From Nitrosomonas sp. (GTDB taxonomy: Bacteria; Pseudomonadota; Gammaproteobacteria; Burkholderiales; Nitrosomonadaceae), in the NCBI GenBank assembly GCA_024281825.1, contig JAMWZY010000009.1:1-64000 (forward strand): a stretch of DNA of 64,000 nucleotides. Reading direction: 5' to 3'. Every line of letters starts with the position of its first letter. The stretch's first letter is position 1. The notes under the pieces were generated by a model. The model worked only from the letters and a program-made list of their open reading frames with translations, did not search any database and had not been told where the DNA came from. Of the stretch, positions 1-9,036 are shown piece by piece. A program made the position numbers and the translations under genes.

Positions 1-82
1 AATCAATATGAGGTAGAAATTGAAAATGTAAAAAAAGTTGCTTAACTGGGTTGTCCGGTTTTACTTGACCAGATCAGAAGCA

Positions 83-1051
83 ACTTCGGCAGACTGAAAT
101 AATTATCTCATTTTTTCGATTAGACGTTCATACGGAGTTTTTCCGCCCAAGCCTCCATGAGGTCGGTGGTAGTTGTAGAAAGCTTCCCACTCGGCTAATT
201 TAGTATGCAAGTCAACATCATCTGTATAAGTTAATAACTGGTAAAATTCCCGCTGATCAGTGCCATGAGAACGTTCTATTTTGCCATTTAGTCGAGGCGT
301 TCTGGGTTTGATGTAAGCATGTCGCACTCCCAGGTCTTCTAAGTGCCAATGGAATTTGGCCTGGAATTCATGGCCATTATCAGTTCGGATGGTATTGATT
401 CTGAAGGGGGATTTTGAGATAACGTAATCCACGAAATCAATCGCGTTCTACTGTGTATGCCGCTCATAAATTTTCAAAGCGCGAATCCGTGTTGCGTCAT
501 CAATAGCAGTATATTGGAAGCGCCGGATTTTCTTACCTTCTTCAACTTTAAAATCAAGAAACTTCACATCAACTTGTACATGATGCCCCGGTACTTGTTT
601 TTCATAACGAATTGTCGGAATCGATCTTTTGCGCTGACGGTCTGGTAGGCGATTCAGATTATGGCGCTTTAATACGCTATATACACCACCAGAAGATATC
701 TTGATATCGTGATAGCGAGCCAGATACCAACTAATCCTTACTTGCCCAAAATGATAGTTGCGGCGCAGGTAGAGAATCTTTTCTTCAATCGATGGAGGAG
801 TACGTAACTTGGGATTCTCAGGGCATGGTTTGCTATTGATCAGTCCTCTCTCTCCACGTGCCGCATAAGCCCGCTTCCATTGATAAAACGTATCTCTTGA
901 AATACCAAAATGCCTGCAGGTGAATGCAACATTCCCAGATTTAGCAGCATGTTCAAATACTTTGAGCTTGCGAGATATATTTCTTTGTGCTTGTAGATTC
1001 ATCAACGTCTCCTTGTAAACAGTTTAATTTATCAAAACTGTCTACCGAAGT
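83..1051 (-). mobile_element. IS481-like insertion sequence, inactivated
   Basis: A transposase reading frame of about 300 codons is bracketed by short imperfect inverted repeats: 83-94 (acttcggcagac) and 1040-1051 (gtctaccgaagt, whose complement is acttcggtagac), 11 of 12 matching. The total length of about 970 bp is normal for the IS481 family. No clear target duplication is visible in the flanks. The transposase carries an in-frame stop, so the copy is probably not autonomous. The exact outer ends are inferred from the repeats only. Confidence 0.7.
103..1005 (-). pseudogene. IS481-family transposase split by an in-frame stop
   Basis: The N-terminal part (1005 to 448) has a helix-turn-helix region (residues about 10-60, with SRDTFYQWKRAY) and the start of an rve/DDE integrase fold (VQVDVKFLDF near residue 145, then YTAIDDATR). 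The frame meets a TAG at 448-450 directly after RHTQ. It then continues in the same frame through NAIDFVDYV into the C-terminal part (to 103), which has IRTDNGHEFQ, the RTPRLNGKIERSH motif and YNYHRPHGGL, all typical of the DDE catalytic domain. A single base change (for example AAG to TAG) would explain the break; no frameshift is needed. The first catalytic Asp, the second Asp (TDNG) and the Glu (GKIERSH) are all present, so the loss is recent. Confidence 0.85.
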
Positions 1052-1082
1052 CGTAATATTCATAAGTACAATTTTCGCAGCG

Positions 1083-1144
1083 ATACTATGCAAATCTAGT
1101 CGCCGCTTAAACACATGGACTCCATTTTTGACAGCACACCTCAC
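1083..1144 (-). repeat. Diverged dispersed repeat, copy A
   Basis: This 62-bp stretch aligns with 57228-57291 in the same orientation, with a 2-bp gap. Shared blocks are ATACTATGC, AATCTA and TTTTGACAGCACA followed by CTCAC. The outer edge ends exactly at the stop codon of the istA remnant, which suggests it is the terminus of an insertion element. The element family is not recognised. Confidence 0.55.
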
Positions 1145-1296
1145 TTCTTCGCTCTCTGATATTTAACCGAGCTGTCGTTTGGCGCTTTCAACCACTTCTT
1201 TATCGTGTTCCGTGACAGATTCGTTCGGCGCTGAATCTCATTAATTGACAGATGTTCACGGTAATACATCCGCCGTATCTTTGCATACATAACCAT
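1141..1296 (-). pseudogene. istA: IS21-family istA, N-terminal remnant (51 aa)
   Basis: An ATG at 1296 is preceded by AGAGGTG and opens a 51-residue frame with a helix-turn-helix (YYREHLSINEIQRRTNLSRN, then TIKKWL), as at the start of IS21 IstA transposases, which are normally 300-500 residues long. The frame stops at 1141-1143 where unrelated repeat sequence begins, so the integrase domain and the partner istB are missing. Upstream, TGTTGACACCGG reading leftward from 1412 and two TGATCA-containing repeats (near 1350 and 1389) look like the left end of the element. That end lies only 13 bp from the stop codon of the chromate transporter gene. Confidence 0.65.
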
Positions 1297-1424
1297 GGTA
1301 ATCACCTCTTAAATTCTCCCGCCTAAAATTTAGACAAGATACGTGAATTACCTGATCAGTTTTCAATCGGTACAACTAGGCTTTTATGATCAAGTTTCGA
1401 CCGGTGTCAACACATAGTCACACC

Positions 1425-2786
1425 TCATAGAAAAGTTTTTAGAATTAGTCCGATGATTGCGCAGACCGCGATGACTTCGATCACATTGCGTTTAAAACGA
1501 AACAACGCGATAGCCGCCATCAAGGCAATCAAGGCCGATACCCAATCAAATGTGCCTGTAAAACCATTCGGCCATAACACATAATAACCAAAGAACATGG
1601 CTAAGTTCAGGATGACCCCGACAATTGCTGCCGAGATCGCGGTCAGAGGCGCAGTAAACTTTAGGTTACCGTGGGTGGATTCCACCAACGGGCCGCCAGC
1701 GAGAATAAAAATGAAAGACGGTAGGAAAGTAAACCACACCACCAGTGTCGCTGCTACGGCTCCGGCAAGAAATAGCATATTCGGCCCAAACAGTGCATTT
1801 ACATAGCCACCAATGAAACCAACGAAAGCTACCACCATAATCAATGGCCCTGGAGTAGCTTCACCGAGTGCCAAACCATCAATCATCTGTATTGGTGTGA
1901 GCCATTCGTAAAATCCAACCGCACCTTGATAAATGTAGGGTAGTACCGCATAAGCCCCCCCGAAAGTCAGCAAAGCAGCCTTGGTAAAAAACCAGCCCAT
2001 CTGTGTCAATGTATGATCCCATCCATAATTGGTTGTCAGTAGCGCCATTGGTAGTAGCCACAGTAAACCGCCGATCACAGCTATCTTAGCCAACCGTGAC
2101 CAAAGAAAGCGCGCATGTTCCGGTGTTGGTGTGTGGTCATCAATCAATGCCGCACCATAAGACTTATTTGCTTTTCCATGTCCTCCACCGACCTGGAAGC
2201 TGTTTGGCGCGATATGTCCGCCAATATAGCCGATCAATGCGGCACTGCCGACAATAATCGGGAATGGAATATTTAATGCGAAAATCGCGACGAATGAAGC
2301 TACTGCAATTGCCCATAACAAATTATGCTTCAGGGTTCGCGAGCCGAGACGATACGCTGCTTGTACTACAATAGCGGTCACTGCGGGTTTGATGCCATAA
2401 AATAAACCAGCTACCCAAGAAACATTGCCATATGCGATATAAATCCACGAGAGCGCAATCAGGATGAATAAGGAAGGCAACACGAATAAGGCTCCGGCGA
2501 TTATTCCGCCCCAAGTACGGTGCATTAGCCATCCGATATACACTGCAAGCTGCTGAGCCTCTGGCCCTGGTAGCATCATGCAGTAATTGAGTGCATGCAG
2601 GAAGCGCCGTTCTGAAATCCAGCGCATGCGCTCAACTAAATCCTGATGCATAATGGCGATTTGACCGGCTGGCCCCCCAAAACTGATGAAACCAAGTTTT
2701 AACCAATACCAGAAAGCTTGAGATAATGTAACTTGCTCAGGGGGGTGTTGTGTTTTGTCAGGAAATTGTTGCTTCGGTACGTCCAT
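1425..2786 (-). CDS. chrA: Chromate transporter, CHR family (ChrA)
   Basis: An inner-membrane protein of 453 residues, the usual size of long-chain ChrA proteins, which export chromate driven by membrane potential. Two homologous halves are visible. The first half has the signature FGGPAGQIAIMH (about residues 36-47) and the conserved LPGPEAQQLAVYIGW (about 72-86). The second half starts near residue 260 with LTFGGAYAVLPYI and GEATPGPL. Around ten hydrophobic segments alternate with short loops. The start is supported by AAGGAGGAGT just before the ATG at 2786. It appears monocistronic; no chrB regulator is adjacent. Its 3' end abuts IS21 debris, so acquisition or rearrangement is possible. 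The family is clear; actual chromate resistance is inferred. Confidence 0.93.
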   Translation of the reverse strand: MDVPKQQFPDKTQHPPEQVTLSQAFWYWLKLGFISFGGPAGQIAIMHQDLVERMRWISERRFLHALNYCMMLPGPEAQQLAVYIGWLMHRTWGGIIAGALFVLPSLFILIALSWIYIAYGNVSWVAGLFYGIKPAVTAIVVQAAYRLGSRTLKHNLLWAIAVASFVAIFALNIPFPIIVGSAALIGYIGGHIAPNSFQVGGGHGKANKSYGAALIDDHTPTPEHARFLWSRLAKIAVIGGLLWLLPMALLTTNYGWDHTLTQMGWFFTKAALLTFGGAYAVLPYIYQGAVGFYEWLTPIQMIDGLALGEATPGPLIMVVAFVGFIGGYVNALFGPNMLFLAGAVAATLVVWFTFLPSFIFILAGGPLVESTHGNLKFTAPLTAISAAIVGVILNLAMFFGYYVLWPNGFTGTFDWVSALIALMAAIALFRFKRNVIEVIAVCAIIGLILKTFL

Positions 2787-3255
2787 TACTCCTCCTTGGA
2801 ATTATCCAATTATAGAGCAGTCCTTGGACGAGAAATCGTCTTAAAGCGGGGAGGCTGCTTTGTCCCCAATTGCAGCTATTGTCTAATCATCAACAATAAA
2901 AAGCAACAGGAATAATGCTAAAACCTTTACGAGATAAAAAGCTTTTATCTAAAAACTCAGGTTCCTTTTTATAACATTAAATAGTTTTGAAGTTTTAAAC
3001 GAAAGCTTTGGAGGTAATTGCTGAATTAGCTGCATTTGAAACTAACATAATCATACAAAGTTCTCGGTGTTTATAAATCATACTAGACAATAAGCAAGTG
3101 ACAAGTACCTGTTATCTTTCTGAAGGATCGATAAAATCCCGATTCTGGTTATATCAGCTCAGGTTGTGGAATCAAATGTAGATACCACAAAAAATAATCC
3201 TGCATAGAGAATATCCATCACAATCAATCTGTTAGTTATTTGATTTATAGTAAAC
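2787..3255. other. Intergenic region without a recognised gene
   Basis: AT-rich stretch of about 470 bp between chrA and the next gene. Short frames exist on both strands but none has a plausible start, length or composition. It should hold the promoter of chrA (right to left). No hairpin terminator or repeat was recognised. Confidence 0.5.
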
Positions 3256-4281
3256 TCAGAGTCCGGCCTGTACAGCGAAGGTATCAAATTCGCCTAAATT
3301 AATAATACTGGCACCAAATTCACCGCCGATCGCAAAAATATGATTGTCTTTTATACCCACGCACGCACCATTTTGATAACACCGCGCATAATATCCTAAT
3401 GCTAGGAACGATGTTGCCGCATGCGGAAATAAAGCAGGATAATTGGATTCAGCCCAATTAAACAACTTATCGGCCAATGCAGTATCAGTATTCGACTGCA
3501 GAACCCGACCGGCTACTGCCTGCTGAAAATCCGTTAATGGCAGATCATTATTAAACATTATCCATAAACTATCAGAAGGCACAGGATAATTATCAGTGAT
3601 TAATTGCAGCTCAACCATATAGGCACCTATGGGCGCATTAGGTATACCCTGATTGGATTCTATAATCCAATCAAGATGTGTATGCAAGGAACCATCCGAT
3701 CTGACTTCACCGACAATGAGCGACGAGGCGCTGCTTACCCCATGCCGATTGAATATCGTAAATCCTTCAACCGTTTTAGGAATACAGAAAATCTGCCCAC
3801 AATCTTGATTGGGTTGCAAGTCCAGACCACCAGCCAATCGAATTTGTATGCTCTCAGGTGCCAATGTCCATTGGCAGTTTTCCGTGTTCCAGTAACTTAA
3901 ATGACCACTTGCAAGGTATCGCACCCTGTCACCGGCCGTCATATCGCCCGCAACACTTTCGAATCCGGGGCTATCAATCGCTGTGCGGTCAGGAAAGATG
4001 CTGAATCCTGATACATAAATCGGTGTGCCGGTCAGTTGGTCAATCGGCATTTGCCCAGCAGGCAAACCAAGCGTTTCTGGTTTTACCAAGCTACACCCTT
4101 TTTCAGGACGGCAAAAGCTCGCTTGTACTCGCTGCTCTACAGTCCTGACTTCAATATGTTGATGCAATTCACCTGCGAATACAACCAGTGGATTCGATAA
4201 ATATAATCCAATCAAGCTATTAATAGCTATATTAGGCAATTTAAAAAAAAGCTTAGAAATAAAATTGAATAGAGTAAGCAT
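3256..4281 (-). CDS. Secreted protein, All3515-like body with C-terminal LFxWAE module
   Basis: A 341-residue protein with a hydrophobic N-terminus (to about residue 37, ending VVFAGE) that fits a signal peptide. The body carries LHTHLDWIIE and GAYMVELQL followed by SLWIMFNN (about residues 200-250). From memory, this resembles proteins annotated as All3515 family, Zur-repressed, in other bacteria. The last 75 residues are a separate module: KLFNWAESNYPALFPHAA, YYARCYQNGACVG and DNHIFAIGGEFG. The same module ends the protein at 6632-7504, whose body is also related, so the two are paralogues. It lies downstream of a TonB receptor gene on the same strand. No good ribosome-binding site precedes the ATG. 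A role in periplasmic metal handling is inference. Confidence 0.6.
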   Translation of the reverse strand: MLTLFNFISKLFFKLPNIAINSLIGLYLSNPLVVFAGELHQHIEVRTVEQRVQASFCRPEKGCSLVKPETLGLPAGQMPIDQLTGTPIYVSGFSIFPDRTAIDSPGFESVAGDMTAGDRVRYLASGHLSYWNTENCQWTLAPESIQIRLAGGLDLQPNQDCGQIFCIPKTVEGFTIFNRHGVSSASSLIVGEVRSDGSLHTHLDWIIESNQGIPNAPIGAYMVELQLITDNYPVPSDSLWIMFNNDLPLTDFQQAVAGRVLQSNTDTALADKLFNWAESNYPALFPHAATSFLALGYYARCYQNGACVGIKDNHIFAIGGEFGASIINLGEFDTFAVQAGL

Positions 4282-4360
4282 ATTAAGAATTAAGTAAAAA
4301 TTAGTTAAATTTGTAAGTTCATACGAAGTAAAACAATGAAATAAATTCTCTAAAATTTTT

Positions 4361-4378
4361 ATGCTATTTGCATAACAT
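4361..4378 (-). promoter_or_regulatory. Possible Zur/Fur-type operator
   Basis: On the minus strand the sequence is ATGTTATGCAAATAGCAT: arms of seven bases matching at six positions around a 4-bp centre. It lies about 80 bp upstream of the gene starting at 4281. It resembles the TGTTAT-N3-ATAACA core of proteobacterial Zur sites but has one extra central base and one arm mismatch. The assignment is tentative. Confidence 0.3.
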
Positions 4379-4415
4379 CAACTTTTGAGGAATACGCCAT
4401 TCAATTTAAGAACAA

Positions 4416-6632
4416 TCAGAATGTTGCACTCATTCCTACTTGAGCGCTAAATCCAGCTTCAGGTGCAAAATTCCGTAAAAAAGATGTTGAGTTTCTTATG
4501 GTCGTGTTAGTCATATTTGAAAGTTTAGCGAAGAAAAGGATTTTTCTATGATCGGACATCTTCCAATCGTAAGTTAAATCCAGATCTAATCGATGATAAC
4601 TCGGCGTTTCAGTCTCCAGGTTCCCAGGCCTGTTTTGCTCCAATGCATGGGTATAGCGCAAACCTCCCCGCCACTGCGTCCATTGAAATCCTACTTCCCC
4701 GCCGAATCGTAGTGGCGGAAGCCTAGGAACATCGCCAAGAGTGCCATTCTGAAACCATCCACGCACATAATCAGAAAATAGAGTTAAACGAGGACCCAAG
4801 GGTGAACCTAAGCGGGGATGAGCGGTAATCTCAGCTTCATAGCCCCAGAAATTTGCGTGATTAGCTTGATAACCAAAAACGGGTAAGCAATTTCTCAAAT
4901 TTGCGCAAGTTTGTTGAAAGCGCGGTGGGTCTGGTGCGAAATTAAAAAAGAAACCCTGGTTCTCTAAATAAATAAAATCTTGTATCGATTTGTAATAGCC
5001 ATTAGCAAGGAAAGATGCGTGTTTACCTGTAAAACGTAATCCTAATTCATAGTGATTCGTTTGCTCTGCATCCAGATTCAGACGACCGAGTTCGAAGCTG
5101 CGAGTAGCAAAATGAGGGCCTGAAGCAAAGAGTTCTTGCACATCCGGCGCTCGCTGAGCATGTTGCCAATTTAAATATAGCGAAGTTTGCGGAAGAATTT
5201 CATAATTTAGGCTCGCAGCGAATGAATAAGTCAGATAACTTAATGTATTTGGTAAAGGTAATGGTGCGGAAATTCCTGCCATCCTAACTTCATTACTCTT
5301 AGGGTTCGTTGTTTGGTGCTCAATACGAGCACCTACTTCAAGATTAAGCCGATCAGTAATAAAAAGAGTCTCCGTTAGAAAGAATCCTAACGAATCGGTA
5401 TTAGTACTAGGCGTAAACGTTTCGATTCCTGTGGCTGAAAAATTACGATTCTGCCATTGCATACCAAAAATACCATCTAGCCAGCCACCTCGTTGATGGT
5501 TCATCTCTAAACGAGATTCCCATACGGAATTCTTGAATTGAGTCAGTGACGGGCCTCTAGCGGATGCGCTTCTATCATAATCTTTATGGTCGTAATCTAT
5601 GTAGCTTAATTTAGCCCTGACCTTGGGTAATGATTGCCAATAAGTTTTTAAAAGACCATCCAGCTCATAGCGGCGCTGATTCATATCAATCCTGATAGCT
5701 TCCTGTCCAGCGCCACCTGCGTCAGTATGGCCAGGTACCCCTGGGGGAATACCATAATTTCTTACCATTTCATGATAGCTTCCACCCAAATGCCCATGTT
5801 TGCCAATCATTGATATCCCAGCAGATCCTCCCTGACTGTTGGCATTACTATTTTGAATCACTTTCGAGCTATTCGTCTCAGGATCAACCTGGAATTGTTG
5901 CCGGATCGCCGCTTCATCCAAAGCGACTCCAGGAATACGGGTATTATTCGAGGAACGTTGAAAATAATCGACATGAATCGCAAAATTACCTTTACCAATA
6001 TCCAAACCAATCATGCCGGATTTGTCGGAAGAATTGTGGTCATAACGAAAATCCATTCGACCAGTAGCACCATTAAGAGGAATCTTCTCAGGTATGCGCT
6101 GATGCTTAATATCAACCATGCCGCCAATCGCATTACCACCATAACGGAGAGTTGCAGGCCCCCTTAGCACTGTAATACTATCTGCTAACATTGTTTCAAA
6201 TGCAACCGCCAGATCAGGACTTAACGCAGAAAGATCGTGTGCACCAACTCCATTTTGCATGATTCTAACGCGAGGACCGCTCATACCGCGGATGACTGGT
6301 TGGCCAACACCAGGTCCATAAGATAGATTACTAACGCCCATTTCACGCTCTAATGTTTTACCAAGTGTTTCACCGGTATGAACACGTAGCTCTCGACTCT
6401 CTAGCTTCCGTATCGGTTCGGCACCCACCTCCGTAGCTTCAATTGTAATTGTTTTAAGCTTGATAGGCTCTTGCTGCGAATTAGAGGAAGTTCGATTCTG
6501 GGTATTCGCATTGTTTTCTGCTATCGATTTTTTTCGTGCGCCTTGATCTTTTGATAACGCAGCATTACTAAAAAAAAACAACAAAGTGATCAAAAGAATG
6601 TAATAGGAATAATACGCTTGAGAAAACTTCAT
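4416..6632 (-). CDS. TonB-dependent outer-membrane receptor, ZnuD-like
   Basis: A 738-residue outer-membrane receptor. A signal peptide (residues 1-27, ending AALS) is followed by a TonB-box-like stretch (LKTITIEATEV, about 58-68). Next comes a plug domain with QPVIRGMSGPRVRIMQNGVG, VLRGPATLRYGGNAIGGMVD and conserved RGP and GG turns. A beta-barrel then runs to a terminal phenylalanine (GMSATF). The plug wording and size fit the ZnuD/heavy-metal group of receptors, which take up zinc, but substrate cannot be read from sequence. Its ATG shares the A of the upstream gene's TAA (TAATG), so translation is probably coupled to the secreted protein at 6632-7504. The gene at 3256-4281 follows after 134 bp. 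Confidence 0.85.
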   Translation of the reverse strand: MKFSQAYYSYYILLITLLFFFSNAALSKDQGARKKSIAENNANTQNRTSSNSQQEPIKLKTITIEATEVGAEPIRKLESRELRVHTGETLGKTLEREMGVSNLSYGPGVGQPVIRGMSGPRVRIMQNGVGAHDLSALSPDLAVAFETMLADSITVLRGPATLRYGGNAIGGMVDIKHQRIPEKIPLNGATGRMDFRYDHNSSDKSGMIGLDIGKGNFAIHVDYFQRSSNNTRIPGVALDEAAIRQQFQVDPETNSSKVIQNSNANSQGGSAGISMIGKHGHLGGSYHEMVRNYGIPPGVPGHTDAGGAGQEAIRIDMNQRRYELDGLLKTYWQSLPKVRAKLSYIDYDHKDYDRSASARGPSLTQFKNSVWESRLEMNHQRGGWLDGIFGMQWQNRNFSATGIETFTPSTNTDSLGFFLTETLFITDRLNLEVGARIEHQTTNPKSNEVRMAGISAPLPLPNTLSYLTYSFAASLNYEILPQTSLYLNWQHAQRAPDVQELFASGPHFATRSFELGRLNLDAEQTNHYELGLRFTGKHASFLANGYYKSIQDFIYLENQGFFFNFAPDPPRFQQTCANLRNCLPVFGYQANHANFWGYEAEITAHPRLGSPLGPRLTLFSDYVRGWFQNGTLGDVPRLPPLRFGGEVGFQWTQWRGGLRYTHALEQNRPGNLETETPSYHRLDLDLTYDWKMSDHRKILFFAKLSNMTNTTIRNSTSFLRNFAPEAGFSAQVGMSATF

Positions 6633-7504
6633 TAAAGCCCTGCTGCATTGTAAAAAACTCCTATTGAACCTTGACTAGTTAAATCTCCCAGAACCCCACC
6701 GACAGTGTAAATATTACCGTCCTTGCTACCGACGCAAGCAAAATTATCGTAACATCGAGCATAGTGCCCAGAAATAAATCGACTTTCTGCCGCATGGGGA
6801 AATAACTGACTATATTGTGACTCTGCCCAATCAAAAAGCGCATCCATGCGGTTATAATCATTTAACTCGACTTTTGGCACCACCTTCATAGCCTGAGACA
6901 ATGCCAAACTATCAAAACTCTTTTGGGCATTAATGTGAAAAATTAATGCAAATGGCTCAGAAGGTTTATAAAGAATATGTTCACCCGAATCGTCGACTCC
7001 TAGAACATTAATAAAAACCATATAGGCTCCATCTTCGGGTACAGTCCCATCTGTTTTTTGTATATGAAAAACAGTATGTGCCTCAAAGCTACCGCTCGTT
7101 AATTTTTCAATAACTCCTTGCAATCCTTTACCTTGCTTCTCAGAAACTATGGTTACATTCGACAAACGGCTAATTGCCAATTGCTCTGAAAAACCATCCC
7201 GCAACCACTGTGATTGCTCACTTGACCATTTCAACAATGTGCTCTCGACTTGATAGCCCAAAATACCTCCTTGGTCAAAATCGATCCCGGTAAATGCCGA
7301 ATCTCCCATGCGATAAGGCGTGAGCGCATCAGCAAAAGAAATGACAAATGCAGTATAGTCCCCCAGCAGTTTTCCTTGCTGCCGGATATCAATTTCAATT
7401 TTGTCATTACGCCATGCAAATCCGATATTTGGTTCACCTTCATGGGCCATCGCTACAATGCTATAAAAAAATATAAATAACCCAACAAGAATACGTTTAA
7501 TCAA
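6632..7504 (-). CDS. Secreted protein, paralogue of 3256-4281, C-terminal LFxWAE module
   Basis: A 290-residue protein with a signal peptide (residues 1-20, ending AMA, mature start HEGEPNIGF). The body includes SFEAHTVFHIQ and DGAYMVFINVLG (about residues 140-170), matching the HTH and GAYMV blocks of the protein at 3256-4281. The C-terminal 70 residues (ALFDWAESQYSQLFPHAA, HYARCYDNFACVG, GNIYTVGG) are the shared module. The start is a TTG at 7504 with CGGAG six bases upstream. It is the first gene of a coupled pair with the TonB receptor, which suggests a periplasmic or surface partner in uptake of the receptor's ligand, probably a metal. The histidine near the mature N-terminus fits but does not prove metal binding. 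Confidence 0.6.
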   Translation of the reverse strand: MIKRILVGLFIFFYSIVAMAHEGEPNIGFAWRNDKIEIDIRQQGKLLGDYTAFVISFADALTPYRMGDSAFTGIDFDQGGILGYQVESTLLKWSSEQSQWLRDGFSEQLAISRLSNVTIVSEKQGKGLQGVIEKLTSGSFEAHTVFHIQKTDGTVPEDGAYMVFINVLGVDDSGEHILYKPSEPFALIFHINAQKSFDSLALSQAMKVVPKVELNDYNRMDALFDWAESQYSQLFPHAAESRFISGHYARCYDNFACVGSKDGNIYTVGGVLGDLTSQGSIGVFYNAAGL

Positions 7505-7659
7505 CTAGATGCTCCGAAAGGTTTCTAAGATTTGGGAGAATAACGATGATGAAGCTATGAGATAACTTTATCGATGAAGAATCTCCAATTTTTTCATGAC
7601 AGCTTACAATCTGCCTGATCAAAAAGCAGCATAGTAATCAAGCAGTCAATGCATATCAA

Positions 7660-7676
7660 TGCGACAAATTGTCGCA
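7660..7676. promoter_or_regulatory. 17-bp perfect palindrome, candidate operator
   Basis: TGCGACAAATTGTCGCA is a perfect inverted repeat with a single central base. It sits about 155 bp upstream of the TTG start of the secreted protein/TonB receptor pair, in a 285-bp gap between two minus-strand genes. The symmetry and length fit a dimeric repressor site. The cognate regulator is not recognised. Confidence 0.4.
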
Positions 7677-7768
7677 CTACAAAACTAGAGAATCTCTATA
7701 TGATTATGCTATTAAGGTTTTTTTGCGTATGAGTTGACTCATAAAACAGCCACTTAAAATAAAGAACT

Positions 7769-7785
7769 CCGTGGCAAGACCACGG
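7769..7785 (-). terminator. Hairpin after the DUF2235 gene
   Basis: A six-pair stem (ccgtgg / ccacgg) with a five-base loop lies 5 bp past the stop codon of the gene at 7790-8914. On the minus strand it is followed by a T-rich but interrupted stretch (agttctttatttt). It is a plausible weak intrinsic terminator. Confidence 0.45.
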
Positions 7786-7789
7786 CGAA

Positions 7790-8914
7790 TCACATGGTTT
7801 TATCCACGTAATTGCGCGGGCGATAATTTTTATCCATTTCCATCCGAATTTTCGCTTCAGGGCTAATAGCTTTCGTATCCCGAATCGGCCGCAAATAATC
7901 GCCATTCCATCCAATATGATTAACCAAAGGTCTATCTTCATCATTCACGTAGTAAATACTTAGGAACTTGACACTAAAAAGTGTTGCAATTCGGTAAAAC
8001 CACTTCGAAAAACCCCTTTCAGGAATGGGTTCAAGAAAATCTGGGGAAAAAATGGGATCAGAGATGAGCTGCGTATCTATTTTTAAACCATGCTCCTTGG
8101 CCTTACGTATCATCCATTCGAGTGCAATGTCAGATAATCCGGTGCTTTTACCACTTCCACCAACACAAACATGGTCTCCTGGGAACCAAAGCTCTTCAAT
8201 ACGCGAACTGGTTTCATATTGATGATCCCATAATACGGGCCGATAAGGCCAGCGCTTCTCATCGATTGCTACCGCTTGGTAAGCGTTCAAAACGCTATCA
8301 CTCAGTTTGGTATCATGAAAATGCCGATTAAACAAATAATCAACCAGCCTCGAAAAAAGCAGTCCATATGGAGATCCTAGCGCCGCAACAGTGTCCCAAA
8401 CGCCAATGAAACGGATTTTCTTGTAGTCATCCCCCCACGTAAATTGTTTGCGGAAATTAACCGAATTTTCAGCATCAGGGTGCCATGCCCTATCACGGGA
8501 TTTATACTGATCATAAGCATCATCAAGCAGATAAAGAAAGCGTCTTTGCAATATCCCGACATTATGAATCATACCTGCCAAGCTTCTCGCACTATAGGCA
8601 CCACGACTGAATCCTAGTAAATAAATTTCATCACCAGGTTCATAATTCGTCGCGATAAATAAATAAGCCTCTTTGATAGCGTTACTAATGCCATAACCGA
8701 AAGCGCCACCGAGTATTCGTTCTAATTTACGTGTGCCGATACCCGGCACGTAGTGCGCCAACTGCACATTCTTATGGTTATCTGTTGGTTTGAGTGCCTC
8801 CAAGAATCGAACAACATTGGTAACGGGTTGATTGCCACCGTCAAGAGGGTTAAGGGTTTTCGAATGAGTACTTTTCCAAGTACCATCAAAAAGCACAATT
8901 AGTTTCTTACTCAT
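7790..8914 (-). CDS. DUF2235 alpha/beta-hydrolase
   Basis: A 374-residue soluble protein of the DUF2235 family. It opens with KLIVLFDGTWKST (residues 3-15), has YVPGIGTRKLER (about 55-66) and carries the nucleophile elbow GFSRGAYSARSLAG (about 99-112), where GxSxG supplies a catalytic serine. A second conserved block is FIGVWDTVAALG (about 168-179). DUF2235 includes the Tle1 phospholipase effectors of type VI secretion, but also many stand-alone cytoplasmic hydrolases. This copy has no membrane segment, no VgrG neighbour and no immunity gene, so the effector reading is weak. AGGA precedes the ATG. The substrate is unknown. Confidence 0.85.
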   Translation of the reverse strand: MSKKLIVLFDGTWKSTHSKTLNPLDGGNQPVTNVVRFLEALKPTDNHKNVQLAHYVPGIGTRKLERILGGAFGYGISNAIKEAYLFIATNYEPGDEIYLLGFSRGAYSARSLAGMIHNVGILQRRFLYLLDDAYDQYKSRDRAWHPDAENSVNFRKQFTWGDDYKKIRFIGVWDTVAALGSPYGLLFSRLVDYLFNRHFHDTKLSDSVLNAYQAVAIDEKRWPYRPVLWDHQYETSSRIEELWFPGDHVCVGGSGKSTGLSDIALEWMIRKAKEHGLKIDTQLISDPIFSPDFLEPIPERGFSKWFYRIATLFSVKFLSIYYVNDEDRPLVNHIGWNGDYLRPIRDTKAISPEAKIRMEMDKNYRPRNYVDKTM

Positions 8915-9036
8915 AAGGTTTCCTTTGAAGCATGAATCGCTTAATTGGGTTGTTTGAAAATGGCTCTCTATTCAACAAGATCATATGAGAGCATTCGTTT
9001 GTCGGCTTATCGCCCTTTGTTTTTAGCATTGTATAA

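Noticed and set aside
1..45. Plus-strand tail of a reading frame (14 codons then TAA) entering from the left edge
   Set aside because: Too short to identify; it may be the end of another transposase or of a real gene outside the window.
7790..8914. DUF2235 protein as a type VI phospholipase effector (Tle1)
   Set aside because: No VgrG, immunity gene or intact type VI cluster is adjacent; DUF2235 is widespread in other contexts.
8972..9001. gctctc/gagagc inverted repeat after the HtrA-type protease gene as terminator
   Set aside because: Loop of about 18 bases and no T-tract make it too weak.
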